Position numbers and translations under genes: made by a program | The notes under the pieces: generated by a model | The model's input: the letters and a program-made list of their open reading frames with translations, nothing else | What the model was told of the DNA's origin: nothing | Databases searched by the model: none | Shown: in pieces, positions 12,851 to 25,481 of the stretch | How positions within the stretch are numbered: the first letter of the stretch is position 1 | Layout: the number at the start of each line of letters is the position of its first letter | NCBI GenBank assembly: GCA_035048815.1 | Contig: JAUCBN010000026.1 | Coordinates: 17,805,001 to 17,869,000, forward strand | DNA length: 64,000 bases | Direction of reading: 5' to 3' | Origin: Abelmoschus esculentus | Taxonomy: Eukaryota; Streptophyta; Magnoliopsida; Malvales; Malvaceae

Positions 12851-14660
12851 AACAAATGAGCTCAGACCCTAGGCATGCCGTACTACCTATGACCAACTAT
12901 AAACCAAGGCTCAATTGGAGTTTCTCATTTAATGGATCTTCCATTTTACTTATTCAAATTCCTTATTACAGATGATGTACATAACGTGGCATTATCGAAA
13001 GCATTAAGTCATGCTACCAAATTCAAAAGCATACATGTCATGCTAACATATCAAGCATACATAGGCATCATATTACCAAAATCCAAAAGCATAAGCTATG
13101 CTAACATATCAAAGGTATACATACATTTATATATCATGCTATCATGAACATACTTCATGCATGACTTACATACCTGACATCCTTAGCCGCGTGCCATTAC
13201 TTACCTCGGCATTTCCGAGCTATGCAAATATCCTAAGCTAGTTTATCATCTAGTACTCAAGCATAGTGTCAAGCAAATCATTATCATTTAATCCTCCTTC
13301 CCATATTGTCAAATATTCATTTAATCCGGTTATGTTACAAAGCAAATCAAATAATCAAAGATGGTTAGGACCCTAGGTCCTAACCCTAAGGTTTGCCACA
13401 CTCACCAATTCTCCGAGCTATCAAGGGTTGTAGATCGCAACCCTTTTGCCTCGTTTCCTCGCTACGTCGATCCTCTCTTGATCTTCGTTAGTTTCTTCTC
13501 TCAGGTTATCTAACAATTCATATACAATAGCCATGCATCAAGACACATTCAATCATCTATTTCAAGTGTCTTTAAGCTTAACAAATATAAACATGTGCAT
13601 TTGTTCGTTACGAACAGTTTTGCTACCCCTTTAGCAAAACGATCGTATCTCCTAGCTCCAATGTCCGATTTTAGTCCATTTTACCTCGTTGGAAAGCTAA
13701 AAGAATCCTCTATAAGGATAAATTAATCCCATATTTTAATTTCTATTCGACTCCAGATTTCATTCGAAACAGACCCGGCCAGATTTCCGGGACTACTCGG
13801 GTAGCCCTACGGAACAGCTTATATCTTTCTTTACCGGACTCGGATTAAGATTTCGTAAATTTTCACTTAAACTAGGTATACATGAGTATCATAGTCTAAA
13901 ATTTCAGATCATAATTCCAACAAACCCGACCTTTAGAAATTCTCAAAGATAGCTACCTGAAATTGGTACTTCTAGGTGATTTTGGCTAACTTGTATTGTA
14001 TGGCCTTAATTCTCAACCCGGCCTTAATTCTCAACCCAACCTTATTCTTAACATTTTTTAGCACCTACAACTTAAACTTAACATCAACAATTTCCCAATT
14101 TAATCATCTAACCAAATCAAACATCATAACTAACATATTTACAAATGCCCCAAATTTCCAAACTTCTTAATTTGTTGTTCATGTTTCCCAAGCTATACCC
14201 AAGCAAACATAGTCCTTAAACTAAGTTTATATCATCTAATTAACTTGTAATTACTTAGAAGAGTCAAAAACCCCAAATTCAAAACCCTAAAATACTTGAT
14301 TAAGGAGAGATGAACTTACCAAAGCCTTTAAATTTGACTTTCTAATGGATTTAATCAACCATGCAAGGCTCTAAAACTCTCCTTCTCAAGCTCCCATGGA
14401 ATTCCTCTCTCAAGCTTTTCCCTCCCCTCTATTTTATTGTTGCCGTGAGAATGATGGAGAAAAGGCCAAATTTTGGCTAGTTTTGTTTAATAAATTATGT
14501 GTGGGAATGACCAAACTACCTTTAATGAATTGTCTAGGCTTGTTTTATTCCAAGAGTAGTTTATGGAATTTCGTCTTTTATCATGCAATCACTAAGCTTT
14601 CTCTTTAATTCAATTAAGTCCCTTTTTTCTAACTCAATTAATCATGAAGTTTGATTTAAT

Positions 14661-15709
14661 TACAGTTGAAATGTATGAACTTACACTAGACGTTGCTGGT
14701 TATGTGTGGGATATACAAACTGTTCTTGCCATGAACTTCATTTGTAACTTATGATCCTTGTTCCATGGAAGAAGATTTTGAGTTTAAAGTATTTTTCCAA
14801 GGATGAAACATTGCATACTTCATATCATGAAACATTCTTGCCTGTCCAAAATGATTGTATGTATTACATTACACATTCTATGGAAGTCCAAGGTCCAAAT
14901 ATGAGATTATCCCAATATATATTGTAACAGAAGTTGTCAATTTTCTGCTATCCAATAACACAAGTAGATAAAGTAATCAAGTTTACCAACAAAATTAAAT
15001 AAAAACACGTTATTTGAAAAAAGAAATTCGAAAAGTTTATGAAAAATCCAAAAAAATGGTGCAGGCATTGGGACCAATGGCTTTGACTCCCCTGGCTGTG
15101 GCAGGCAATGTTAATTATGCGTGCAGTCATTATGCAGATGGGTAGGTCTGAAATGAATTTAGAGTATAGTTAATGGATAATAAATTTTAAAGTTTTTTTT
15201 AAATTAAAAATATTATTTTTATTAAATTTTAAATTTTTTAAGTACTAAAATTTATTTTGAAGTATTGATATTTAAATTTTTTGATAAATTTCTATTTGGA
15301 ATAAAATATTGATATTTATAAAAAATAACCAAAAATATTAGAAAAAATATCATATATTTTTAGATTCTGAATAAATTTTAAAATTATTGAATGTAACTTT
15401 AAACATATTTAATTAATTAAAATTCTAAACTTTTGTTTTGAAATAAATAAGAATGCAGAGATGTGCTCCCCATCATTTCCTAACTCCTTCGACTCTTCCT
15501 TCCCGTTTATCACACTTGCAACGCGCATTGCTTACTTGCTCTGCTTCGGAAGTGGAATCCAAGCTCATGCCAGTGCCATGGCCAACCACTGCATTAACGT
15601 ATAATGATATATGATGAGACGTGCCAGCATGTCTCCATGCGGATATAGGCTTGCTCGATACATTAACGTATGGCACAATCACCCTTCATGTAAACTATCT
15701 CTTCTGCCC
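14661..15709. other. Intergenic region upstream of LRR-extensin gene
   Basis: No gene seen. The segment 15180-15440 is very AT-rich. The last 250 bp presumably hold the LRR-extensin promoter and leader; no single promoter element stands out. Confidence 0.5.
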
Positions 15710-17515
15710 ATGTCGCCTCCTTCCCTCTTTTGCTTTCTTGTAGCTCTTTCGCTAGTTTCTGCCTCGGCAGTCGATGCTGTTGATCGGAGTTTACGGTTCG
15801 AGAACCCCAGGCTTCGTGAAGCATACATTGCTTTGCAAGCTTGGAAGTCTGCTATATTTTCGGACCCCTTGAATTTCACAGCCAACTGGAATGGCTCTGA
15901 TGTTTGTTCTTACATGGGAATCTATTGTGCTCCATCTCCTCCCAATACCAAAATCAGAGTTGTTGCTGGTATTGATCTTAATCATGCCGACATTGCAGGT
16001 TATCTCACTCCGGAGCTTGGTCGCCTCACTGATCTCGCGCTATTTCACCTTAACTCCAACAGGTTTTGCGGCGTTGTACCGACCAGCTTCAGCAGGTTGA
16101 AGCTGCTTCATGAGCTTGACTTGAGTAACAATCGGTTTGTCGGAAAGTTCCCTGATGTGGTTCTCTCGATGCCGGGTTTGAAATACTTAGATCTTCGGTT
16201 CAATGAGTTTGAAGGATCGGTTCCGTCCAAGGTGTTCGACAAGGAACTGGATGCGCTGTTCTTGAATGACAACAGGTTCAGATTTGGTATTCCTGAGAAC
16301 CTGGGGAACTCCCCTGTTTCGGTTCTGGTCTTCGCCAACAACGACCTCGGCGGTTGTATTCCGGGAAGCATTGGGAAGATGGGCAAAACTTTGAACGAAA
16401 TAATCCTTATGAACGACAACCTTACCGGATGTTTGCCTCTGCAGATCGGGATGCTCAAGGAAGTTACTGTCTTTGATGTGAGCTTCAATCATTTGCAGGG
16501 ATCTTTGCCGTCTGCCATTGGCAACATGAGGAGTTTAGAGCAGCTGGATGTTTCTCATAATGGGTTTACCGGTGTGATTCCGGCCACTGTTTGCCAGCTT
16601 TCCAGGTTGCAGAACTTTACTTATTCTTTTAACTATTTCACCGGAGAACTACCCAGTTGCGCGGCGATATCGGGTGCAGAGGTTGCAAATGGGACCATGA
16701 ATTGTATTGCTGGTAAGACGGGTCAGAGATCTTCCAGGGAATGCTCTTCGGATGCTGCTCGACCTGTGGACTGTAGCAAGTTTAAATGTAATGGTGGTGG
16801 GAGTGGAAGCTCTCCGTCGCCGAAAAGGAGTTCAAGGCCTCCTACTCCGCGTCAGTCTAGTTCACCGAAGTGGTTTAGGAGATCCCCACCACCACCTTCT
16901 TCAAAGTCTTCGCCTTCCACTAGATCACATCCACCACCACCGTCATCCCAGTCTTCACCAATGCCTTCTTACCATTCCCCGCCGTTGCCACCACCACCAA
17001 AGTACTCTCACGTTGCAACTCCCCCGCCCCCAACTCAAAGAACATCACCAAAGACGCATCTTCCACTGCCACCTCCGCCTGTTCACTACGAGCCCGTACA
17101 ATCTCCACCTCCTCCAATGGTACAACAACCTGCACCCATTCCATCAGGCCATTACCATACTAACCCGCCACCACCATCACCATCATCAAACCATTACTAC
17201 AACAAACCGCCTCCACCACCAACAAACAATACATCACCTCCTCCCCCACCTGCTCATTATGTTCCCACGCCTAGTCATTCACCGCCGCCACCTCAAGGTC
17301 ACTATTTCCCACCTCCGCCTCCGTCATCGTATGAATATCACTCTCCACCTCCACCAGTGGAATGTCATACTACCCCTCCTCCGCCACCCCCGCCAAGTTT
17401 CAGAACTCCCGAATCAGCACCACCCCCTCCCACCTCCCATGAAAACACACCACTCCCACCAATCAGAGGAGTATCATACGCTTCTCCTCCCCCTCCGGTT
17501 ATTCCCTACTACTAA
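15710..17515 (+). CDS. Leucine-rich repeat extensin-like protein (LRX)
   Basis: Intronless, 601 residues from the Met at 15710. That start gives a hydrophobic signal peptide (SLFCFLVALSLVSASA) directly; the ORF opens 33 codons earlier but the extra residues are basic and not a signal sequence. Order: LRRNT-type region (~30-75, LQAWKSAI...DVCSYMGIYC), about ten LRRs (~90-330), a Cys-rich hinge (...CSSDAARPVDCSKFKC), then ~205 residues of extensin-like sequence with SPPPP and PPPPP runs. LRX proteins are secreted and link to the cell wall, where their LRRs bind RALF peptides. The Pro-rich domain is short and lacks SPPPPYVYS-type Tyr crosslinking repeats. Subclade (vegetative LRX or pollen PEX) not resolved. 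Confidence 0.92.
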   Translation: MSPPSLFCFLVALSLVSASAVDAVDRSLRFENPRLREAYIALQAWKSAIFSDPLNFTANWNGSDVCSYMGIYCAPSPPNTKIRVVAGIDLNHADIAGYLTPELGRLTDLALFHLNSNRFCGVVPTSFSRLKLLHELDLSNNRFVGKFPDVVLSMPGLKYLDLRFNEFEGSVPSKVFDKELDALFLNDNRFRFGIPENLGNSPVSVLVFANNDLGGCIPGSIGKMGKTLNEIILMNDNLTGCLPLQIGMLKEVTVFDVSFNHLQGSLPSAIGNMRSLEQLDVSHNGFTGVIPATVCQLSRLQNFTYSFNYFTGELPSCAAISGAEVANGTMNCIAGKTGQRSSRECSSDAARPVDCSKFKCNGGGSGSSPSPKRSSRPPTPRQSSSPKWFRRSPPPPSSKSSPSTRSHPPPPSSQSSPMPSYHSPPLPPPPKYSHVATPPPPTQRTSPKTHLPLPPPPVHYEPVQSPPPPMVQQPAPIPSGHYHTNPPPPSPSSNHYYNKPPPPPTNNTSPPPPPAHYVPTPSHSPPPPQGHYFPPPPPSSYEYHSPPPPVECHTTPPPPPPPSFRTPESAPPPPTSHENTPLPPIRGVSYASPPPPVIPYY

Positions 17516-17924
17516 AGAATTGCTTTTACACGCCATTGAGTTGCAGTTCAAATTCTTCTGGTTGAACTGTCTTTTTGTTCAGCTATTTCCCCCCACTAAA
17601 TATGTTTCATTCCATTTCCTATTCAACAACGAATCCCTGAAACTTTTTTCACAATTCTGGTTCTTACAATGTTATTCAGCTCATTAAAAATCAAATATTT
17701 TGTATTTTTTAAACAAAATGAAACCTTTGAAACTTGAAAGGCACTTCATAGTCAAGCCAAGGCTGTGTTCTTTAAATTAATGGTAATAATGATGTCTGGT
17801 AGGGCGGGTAGCCAGGCCATTAAAAAATGGATTGTCCGACATGATTATGCAAAAATTGAATTAATTTGAAAGTTATTAAAAAATTAATGATATCCAAAAT
17901 CATGTATTTGAAAGTATGGACGTA
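17516..17924. other. Downstream region of LRX gene
   Basis: Likely 3' untranslated region followed by unremarkable AT-rich sequence; no further gene seen. Confidence 0.4.
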
Positions 17925-18613
17925 AAAAGCTGACCCGACTTGAAAACCCGACTGAAATCAATTCAAGTCAGAACTTAGTTTGATTCGGAGATCTAATGAT
18001 CCGAACCCGATCTGTATCTAACTGTTGTTGACCCGAACCCGAATTGGACCTGTTATTGACAAGAATTAATATTAACAAGACTTAATATTTACATGACATA
18101 TAATTAAATATATCTATAATTTGATGAATTTAAAATATTGGTAAATAGAATTAGTTTTAAAAAATATATTTAGACATGAAAATTAATTTAGAGATTAATA
18201 TTTAAATTTAATATTATATATTTAATTAAATTAATTAATTAATTAATTAATTTTAATGTATTTAATTTTAATTATAATTTTAAATTAATATTTTATTAAA
18301 AATTATAATTTTAAATTAATATTTAATTAAATTTAATTAACTTATTGAACTTAGAATTAACTAAGCTAAATTAAAATATAAAAACATAAATTACAAACAT
18401 AATTAAAAAAATTCTAAAATCAAATACAGATTTTTATTAAATTAATATAAATTATGACTCAATTAAATTAAATCAAAATAATTAATAAAAAAAGACAATT
18501 GATAAAAAAAATGAAAAGACCAAATTTTGGAGGGAAATAAGTCACTCATTTTTAAGTTTAGGATTAATTTACTTTTAGTATAAAAATTTTGGAGGGATAT
18601 ATGATACCACAAA
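17925..18613. mobile_element. Truncated copy of the ACCCGA-rich hAT-like repeat
   Basis: The start (GGACGTAAAAAGCTGACCCG) and the following ACCCGA-rich and AT-rich parts match, in order, the left 670 bp of the element at 55971-57918, including the shared block GGAGGGAAATAA...TTTACTTTTAGT. It contains an (AATT)n run near 18226-18252. The copy stops exactly where the Ty3/gypsy LTR begins. Confidence 0.65.
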
Positions 18614-20367
18614 TGTAACACTCCCCTTCCCGGTCTAGTAGAGAACCAGGTCGAAAAATACTACAATCAAATATTTCGATGATTCAGTGATATTTTTCTG
18701 TAGTTGGATTCAGATTCAATTATAATTATTAGACAATCTTTCATTAGTCTAATACTGTAAAGAACTTACTCCTTCCTTTTTGGGTTAAATTAAAACTTTT
18801 CATCTTTTGATAAGTTCTAGGGGAAAATCTTGATAATTAGAAGCTTGTCATAAGGAATGTGGGTACTTGTTTCGAAACGGTGAAGGAAGGTATCGGAACG
18901 ATGGTGTCTAGTTCGTTATTTCAATTATTCCATAAATCGTTTCGATATATTGAGGGACTGTATCGAAACATTGTGTATAAGTCCAAGTCAACCAGGTTTG
19001 ACCAACAAGGGTTTATCGAAACCCATGAAAATTGTTTCGATACAAAGGTTCATGACAGGTGATATCGTTAGGTCTGTTTTGATACATTTACTGATGGTTT
19101 CGATACACGAAGACCGACCAAGGGTCCTAAAGGTTTAACTTAACCAACCGTTTCGATATTCGAAAAATACTAGCATATCAAAACACATACGTATGATTTA
19201 ACAAAACATGTTACCACCATTTTAGAAGTATTTAAACTAAGCTTACGTACTCTTAACTTGTGACTTTGCAAGCCTTGCCAAAAAGGATCTAAATCTTCTC
19301 CTTAAAACCTTAACTTGAAAATGCATGGAAAAAATGAAGACATTAGGCATACTTTGCCTAGTGAAGTAGCTAATAACAATAGGAATATGTAATATGCAAT
19401 CATTTTTCATGCTACTATATTATAACATCATTTAATTCAATAATTCATATTAATTTCAATAAGGTTAATAAATCAATATACATCCTCGGATTAATCAAGA
19501 TAGAAAATGGATACGCGAACTCCTATACCTCGCCAAAATAATCAATACACAATTCATCCTCCCGCCTCGCCAAATATAGGTCATAGCCTAAGGATCGTAG
19601 TCCACTCGTACCAGTGAGCTCATGAATCCTATGGCATGCTAATTGTATCCAATTTTCATTCAAATCCAAGATCCAATACCATTTAGATTTATAACAATGT
19701 CAATGATAATTTCAATAGGTTCCATGAATCAATATCAATGATTTTGATCTTTAGGTCCATTTCATTAAGTTCAATGATCAATATTTCTATGATTTGATGC
19801 TTTAACAATATCAATGCAATAAAGAAAGCTCGCCAAAGCTTACCATGATCCCATATGGTTTCATGTCATTTCTTTACCAATAATATGTTACATGATAATC
19901 AATAACATTGAAATGAGATAGAAAAAAATCCTAAACCCTAAATCCTAACACCTAATTTTGTCACATGACTTTACTACACCCACCTTGACACAAGAGCTTT
20001 TAAATCTCTTGATTAGCAAATTCCTTGCCCTTGTTAGAATTTGATGGTAACTCCTCTATGATGTTAAGCTAGACAAAATACATAGAAATTGAGTACAAAA
20101 AGGTTCTGATATTATGTTATTAGACCATGATAGGAAAAACTTAGGTTTTGATACTTTTGTCCTTCAACTTTAAGTTTTTACAATTTAGTCATCAAATAAC
20201 TTTTAATCTTTCCAAACAAGTCCTTAAGTCAAAATTAGACTCAATTAAAGTTTCATTACACAATAATTGAGTACAAAAAGGTTCTGATATTATATATTTT
20301 ATTTTTTGGTACAAAATTTTGATCACTGGGACATAATTCGGACTAGACCGGTTTGCAGGGTGTTACA
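18614..20367 (-). mobile_element. 3' LTR of a Ty3/gypsy (Del/Tekay-like) element
   Basis: The 1754-bp block begins TGTAACAC and ends GTGTTACA, the usual inverted LTR ends. Immediately beyond 20367 is a run of C (polypurine tract on the minus strand), so this is the 3' LTR of an element reading leftward. It carries TTTCGATAC-type motifs at 18870-19160. The 5' LTR is absent from the window. Confidence 0.85.
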
Positions 20368-20382
20368 ACTCTCCCCCCCCCC
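20368..20382 (-). other. Polypurine tract of the gypsy element
   Basis: On the minus strand this is a G-rich tract ending GAGT directly before the LTR, the usual primer site for plus-strand DNA synthesis in LTR retroelements. Confidence 0.85.
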
Positions 20383-21303
20383 TTTAGGAAAATTCGTCCT
20401 CGAATTTTAAAATGAACCGAAGAGATGGGGATACTGAGTTTTCATTGTTTCTTCCGGTTCTCAAGTGGCTTCTTCCATTAAATGGCTCCTCCAAATGATT
20501 TTGATTAACGATATAGTTTTGTTATGAAGTCTTTTAACTTCTCTTGCAAAGATCTACACTGGTTCTTCCTCATAGATCAGATCTTCCTGAATTTGCACAC
20601 TCTGGTTCCATAACATGGGATGGGTCAGATCGATAATTACAAAGCATGGAGACATGGAATACATCATGAATCCTGCTCAACTCTGAAGGTAAAGCCAACC
20701 GATAGACTACAGGGCCAACTTTCTCTATCATCTCAAAAGGTCCAATGAAACGGAGACTCAATTTTTCTTTCTTTCCAAACCTCAGAATCTTTTTCCATGG
20801 TGACACCTTAAGGAAGACTTTCTCACCAACCTCATATGTAATGTCTCTTCTTTTGAGATCGAAGCAGGCCTTTTGTCGATCAAAGGCAACTTTCAACCGA
20901 TCATTGATGATAGCGACTCGTTCCTTAGTTTCCCGGAGTAAGTCAGGACCTAACACTTTGCCTTCACCGAGTTCAGACCAATATAAGGGTGTTCTGCAAT
21001 GTCTGTCATACAATGCCTCATATGGTGTCATCTGTATAGAGACCTAATAACAATTGTTGTAAGCAAACTCGATAAGAGGTGGGATTTCTCCCAAGATCCA
21101 CCAAATCGATGATATATGTCCACACCATGTCTTCCAAAACCTGAAACGAGATTTTAGAAAAAACACTTGATTTTCAATGGTTCAATAGATTAAGAATTCA
21201 ATGATTACCTGGATTACCCTTTCTGACTGACCGTCAGACTGAAGGTGAAAAGTTGTACTGAGATCAACCATGAAGTCTTTAATAATTAGGTATGAATCGA
21301 CTC
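20383..21303 (-). pseudogene. Broken integrase/chromodomain end of Ty3/gypsy pol
   Basis: The open stretch 20570-21031 (minus) encodes the integrase C-terminal part of Del/Tekay chromoviruses (MTPYEALYDRHCRTPLYW, VFLKVSPWKK, IHDVFHVSMLCNYRSDPSHV). Upstream, 21045-21260 holds further core pieces (FAYNN; LQSDGQSERVIQ) with a stop codon and frameshifts. Downstream, 20383-20570 retains the chromodomain-like tail (EEATxEPE) where Trp is replaced by a stop. No reverse transcriptase, RNase H, protease or gag is present, so the element is 5'-truncated and dead. Confidence 0.9.
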
Positions 21304-22729
21304 ATCTTTCCTTCTTCAGTTGCCATCTTTTTCTCTGTAATTTTTCAACCAAATACAAACTCCACTAAAGCTAATAACCAAACTAGTAAGTCGACTTCCC
21401 AAACCGATCCCAACTTATAAAATGGTTGCCTAATGTTTTAGAGTTGAATGTGCTAATTTTAGAGTCAAAAAAATAGTTCAAGCACTTATTTCAGTTAAAA
21501 AAATATTAGGTACCTATCTCAGAAAAATATATAGTTTGAGCACATATTTATAAGTTAAACAAATTTTTTAACAGTGACCTTAAAAGACTAACAGAATGAA
21601 ACTTTAAGCACTTATTTCAGCAAAAAGATATTAAGCACATATTTAAAAAATATATATATAGTTTAAACACTTATTTCAAAAAATGTATATAGTTTAGGCA
21701 CCTATTTATGAGTTAACCTATTTAACATTAGAGTACTTTATTTGAAATTATTAATTAATCTAATACACAAATTGATAAACTTTTTTTTTAAATATAAAGA
21801 GTGATCCAAATATAACATTACCTATAATTAAGTGATCCAAATATAACTTTTATTGATTAGGTGACTTCAATATAATCTTATTTATAAATAAATGACCTAA
21901 ATATATTTTTAATAACTAAGACTCAAATACAATTCTACCTATAATTGAGTGACCCTGTACAGTTTAACCTAAAAAAACATACAAATTAGTAGGTACAATA
22001 AGCTAAACTCTATTTTTTTTATTACGATATTTATTTATTTTGGTAGGTACAACAATTAGTAGAGGTTTTATGCTTTTATCCCCCAAGTACTTGGATATAA
22101 AAACAAGCATGCAAAGAACTAAAAAAGCAATCCCCGTAGATTTGGGTATAATTCGTATGTTGACTTTATTGGTGACCCCACTTTAAAATAGTGGATTTAA
22201 AATTCAAGGATAAGGTTGTGGTCAAGGTTTAAGAATTAGGAGTAGTGTATATTTTTTAAGTTTGGGGTTTAGAATGTAGAAAATTAAGGTTAAGACTTAG
22301 TATTTAAATTTTAAGGATTTTTTTAATAAGGGCATAAAAAGAGCAAATAATTTATACTTTATAATCATAAACCTTATAAGCTAAAAGATACATTATACCC
22401 CAAATTCTCTAAACCTTAACCATAAATCATAGTCATAAACCCTAAACCTAATTTTTAGTATAAGGCATAAAAAAACTACTCAATTACATCCCAACACATA
22501 CACAGTTTTGTGGCAAATACCCTTAAGACACTAATAACAAATAAAATAATTAACAATGAGCAAACCCATAGCATATACCATGAAAGAAGTAGGGGTACGA
22601 TAATAAATACAAATTTCATACATCCCATACATTACAAGTGTTTAAAAGAGAACGATAAGATGTCATAATTTAAAAGGCGCTAGGCGTTCCGAGACACAAA
22701 AGGTCCTAAAAGTCGAGGTGCTAGGCGCT
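21304..22729. other. Gene-free AT-rich region
   Basis: No coding sequence seen. 21430-21960 has repeated phrases of the kind TTAAGCACTTATTTCA and AGTGATCCAAATATAAC, probably old repeats. 22187-22300 and, inverted, 22380-22460 carry a degenerate TTTAGGG-like dispersed repeat. Confidence 0.5.
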
Positions 22730-23020
22730 AGATATGTACGAACGTATGTATGAATGTACGTATGCATGTACGTACGTATGTATGTGTGTACGAATGAATG
22801 AATCTGTTTATGTATATAGATATGTACAAACGTATGTATGAATATACGTATGCATGTGTGTACGTACAAATGAATGTATGTATGAATGTTAGAATGAATG
22901 AATGTATGTGTGTAGTATGCATGAATGTATGTATGTGTGTACATACGAATGAATAAATGCATGTACAAATGTATGTATGTATGAATGTACAAATGAATAT
23001 ATATATGTATGAATGTACAA

Positions 23021-23051
<31 letters not shown>

Positions 23052-24089
23052 AATGTATATTCGAATGAATGTATATTTGTATGTACGAATGAATGTATGT
23101 ATGTGTGTGTGTATGAATGTATGTGTGTACGTATGAATGTATGTGTCTATGTATGAATGAATGCTCGAATGAATGTATATTTGTATGTACGAATGAATGT
23201 ATGTATGTGTGTGTGTATGAATGTATGTGTGTACGTATGAATGTATGTGTCTATGTATGAATGAATGCTCGAATGAATGTATGTTTGTACGAATGTATGT
23301 TTGAATGTACGAATGAATGTATTGTGTGTATGTACGAATGAATGTATGAACGTTTGAATGAATGTATGTTTGTAAGAATGTATGTACAAATGTATATACG
23401 TACATACGTACGTTTATGTATGTATGAACAAATGAATGAATGTATTTACGTATATAGATATGTACGAATGTATGCACGTACGTATGAATGTACGAATGTA
23501 TCTATGAATGTATGCACGTACGTATGAATGTACGAATGTTCGAATGAATGTATGTTTGTAAGAATGTATGTACAAATGTACGTACGTACGTATGAATGTA
23601 CAAATGAATAAATGTATATACGAATGTATGTACGAATGAATATATGTATGTACGAATGAATGTATGTATATATGCATGTATGCATATGTATGTATGTAAG
23701 CATGTATGTATGTATGTATGTAAGCATGTATGTATGTATGCATATATATGTATGAATGAATGTATGTATGTATGCATATATATGTACGAATGAATGTATG
23801 TATGTATGCATATATATGTACGAATGAATGGAATGTAAGTATGCATGTATGCTTGTACAAATTTATATATAATGCAAGTATATACAAATGTATACATGTA
23901 TGCATTTATGTATGTATATATACGTATGAATGTATGAATAAATTAATGTATGCATGTACGATTGAATATGTAAATACGAATGAATGTATGAATAAATTAA
24001 TGTATGCATGTACGATTGAATATGTACGTACGAATGAATGTATGTACATACGAATGTATGCATGTTTGTACATATGAATAAATGAATGA
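22730..24089. repeat. Long degenerate tetranucleotide array (AYGW)n
   Basis: About 1.36 kb built almost wholly of 4-mers of the form A-T/C-G-A/T (ATGT, ATGA, ACGA, ACGT), with short interruptions. Higher-order near-repeats are visible, for example around 23075-23160 and 23180-23270. It has few stop codons on the minus strand, which generates ORFs up to 249 residues of His/Thr/Tyr/Ile; these are not genes. Confidence 0.95.
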
Positions 24090-24598
24090 GTTGATGTTTA
24101 ATACTTTAATCCTAACAAAGAGATTTGTGCCAATTTGAATAAATTTACCAACTTCAACGGATATTTGTGTTGTACGCCTAAAAGAACAATTACATTAAAA
24201 AAGCTATGAGAAACGCCTCACAACAAAAGAAAAGACCGAAAGATACCTATTTTTTCTTATACCTATTTTGTTTCACAAGACAACCAAACTTCTTTTCATC
24301 CCTCTAACTTGACAATACATCATGTTCAAAAGGGAAAAAAAAAACACAAACATATAAATTAGAAGTAGAAGCATATACACAAACTTTTTAATTAAATTTA
24401 TTATCCAACATGTTTTTCTGAGAATCTGTCATCTCCCCACCTACCTTCATAGGTCTTCAACTAATAGTAAAAGTCTTCACCTAATAGTAAAAAAATATGA
24501 CAGCAATCATAAAAACAAAAACATGAAGCCAAAAGGGAACCTAAAAATAAAATGAGTAGAAGTTACATAATATTATGGTGGACCAATAATATTATATT
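24090..24598. repeat. Duplicated flank, copy 1
   Basis: Starts GTTGATGTTTAATACTTTAA and closely matches 26109-26588 over ~500 bp. Each copy directly follows a tetranucleotide array. No coding potential seen. Confidence 0.9.
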
Positions 24599-25481
24599 TG
24601 GTAGCTAATTTATTTAGGGCAACCTTTCTTATTTTTCCATCTCATTCTGGTTATAAGCTTGCAAATGATCTCAACTGTCCAATTATCTATTTAAAAGAAA
24701 TGAACTATTATTCTAGGAGAAATGAATAACCAAGAAAGGTTGTCCAATCTCATACCTCAGCTCCATAATGATAAAAAAAAATAAACTAGATTGAGAAATT
24801 CTACCAGATACAATGCTTTTAGTACTATTCTTTCTGCAAGATAGAAGAGAAAATGCTTCTCCAAATAATTTAAATAACCATCAAGCTAACATTCAAGGAA
24901 AGAAAAACACCAATAAATGCAAAATAAAAAATTATTTATCTACTCTACAAGAAAATCATGAACAAAGACATATCGTGTTAGATTAATATAACTGCAAAAT
25001 AAATACCATAATAGTGTGCGTGTGTGGATGGATGCACATATGAATACATGTATGTATGGATGTATGGATGCATGGAGGTATCCATGTATACATCCAGTAT
25101 CATGAAGAAATTGCTAAAGAAGAGCTTTATAATATGACTACCATCAACTTGCATCTTAAAATCAGTGCTCAATAAGCACTTATGTTAATCTCAAGTTCTG
25201 GGGTTTGTTCAACCCATGGTTCTTTAAACCTCGTTCTTCGAACCATTCTCTCCTTTTTCCTTTTGTGGCAAAGGCGAAATGAATAAATTGTTAAATCAAC
25301 CTATCATACCTTAATTAAATTCTTGACATTCAATAAAGATTGGGGTTGAATAGATATACAATATCTTGAATGAGCAATATTGTGATGAGTGTCCTGGGTA
25401 ACTTAACCTACCAAAATTAAAAAGGAGAAAATATCACAGTAGAATACGTTTATATGAGCAGAACCTTATGGCACTTTAACA
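24599..25481. other. Gene-free region between arrays
   Basis: No gene seen. 25010-25100 carries a short ATGG/ATGT tetranucleotide stretch related to the main array. Confidence 0.5.

Larger units (their letters stand above)
11079..14660 (-). mobile_element. Ty3/gypsy-type LTR-derived block, solo or truncated
   Basis: The left edge reads TGTGACACCCTCGC, a typical plant Ty3/gypsy LTR terminus. Within it are many TATCGATACC motifs (11455-11755) and a cluster of small hairpins. The order of landmarks matches the better-defined LTR at 18614-20367, which suggests the same minus orientation. No gag or pol coding was found. The right edge is approximate: I did not find a matching terminus, and sequence character changes near 14660. 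ORFs inside (such as 12932-13147 and 13976-14170) look non-coding. Confidence 0.55.

Noticed and set aside
15611..15709. Upstream 33-codon extension of the LRX protein
   Set aside because: The extension is basic, and the internal Met at 15710 gives a proper signal peptide.
16707..17687. 326-aa plus-strand ORF in another frame
   Set aside because: Frame-shifted shadow of the LRX proline-rich region; composition His/Leu/Arg-rich from CCA/CCT codons.
22663..24077. Several long minus- and plus-strand ORFs (up to 249 aa) rich in His, Thr, Tyr, Ile
   Set aside because: They are open in several frames because the tetranucleotide unit rarely makes stop codons; no protein family and no start context.
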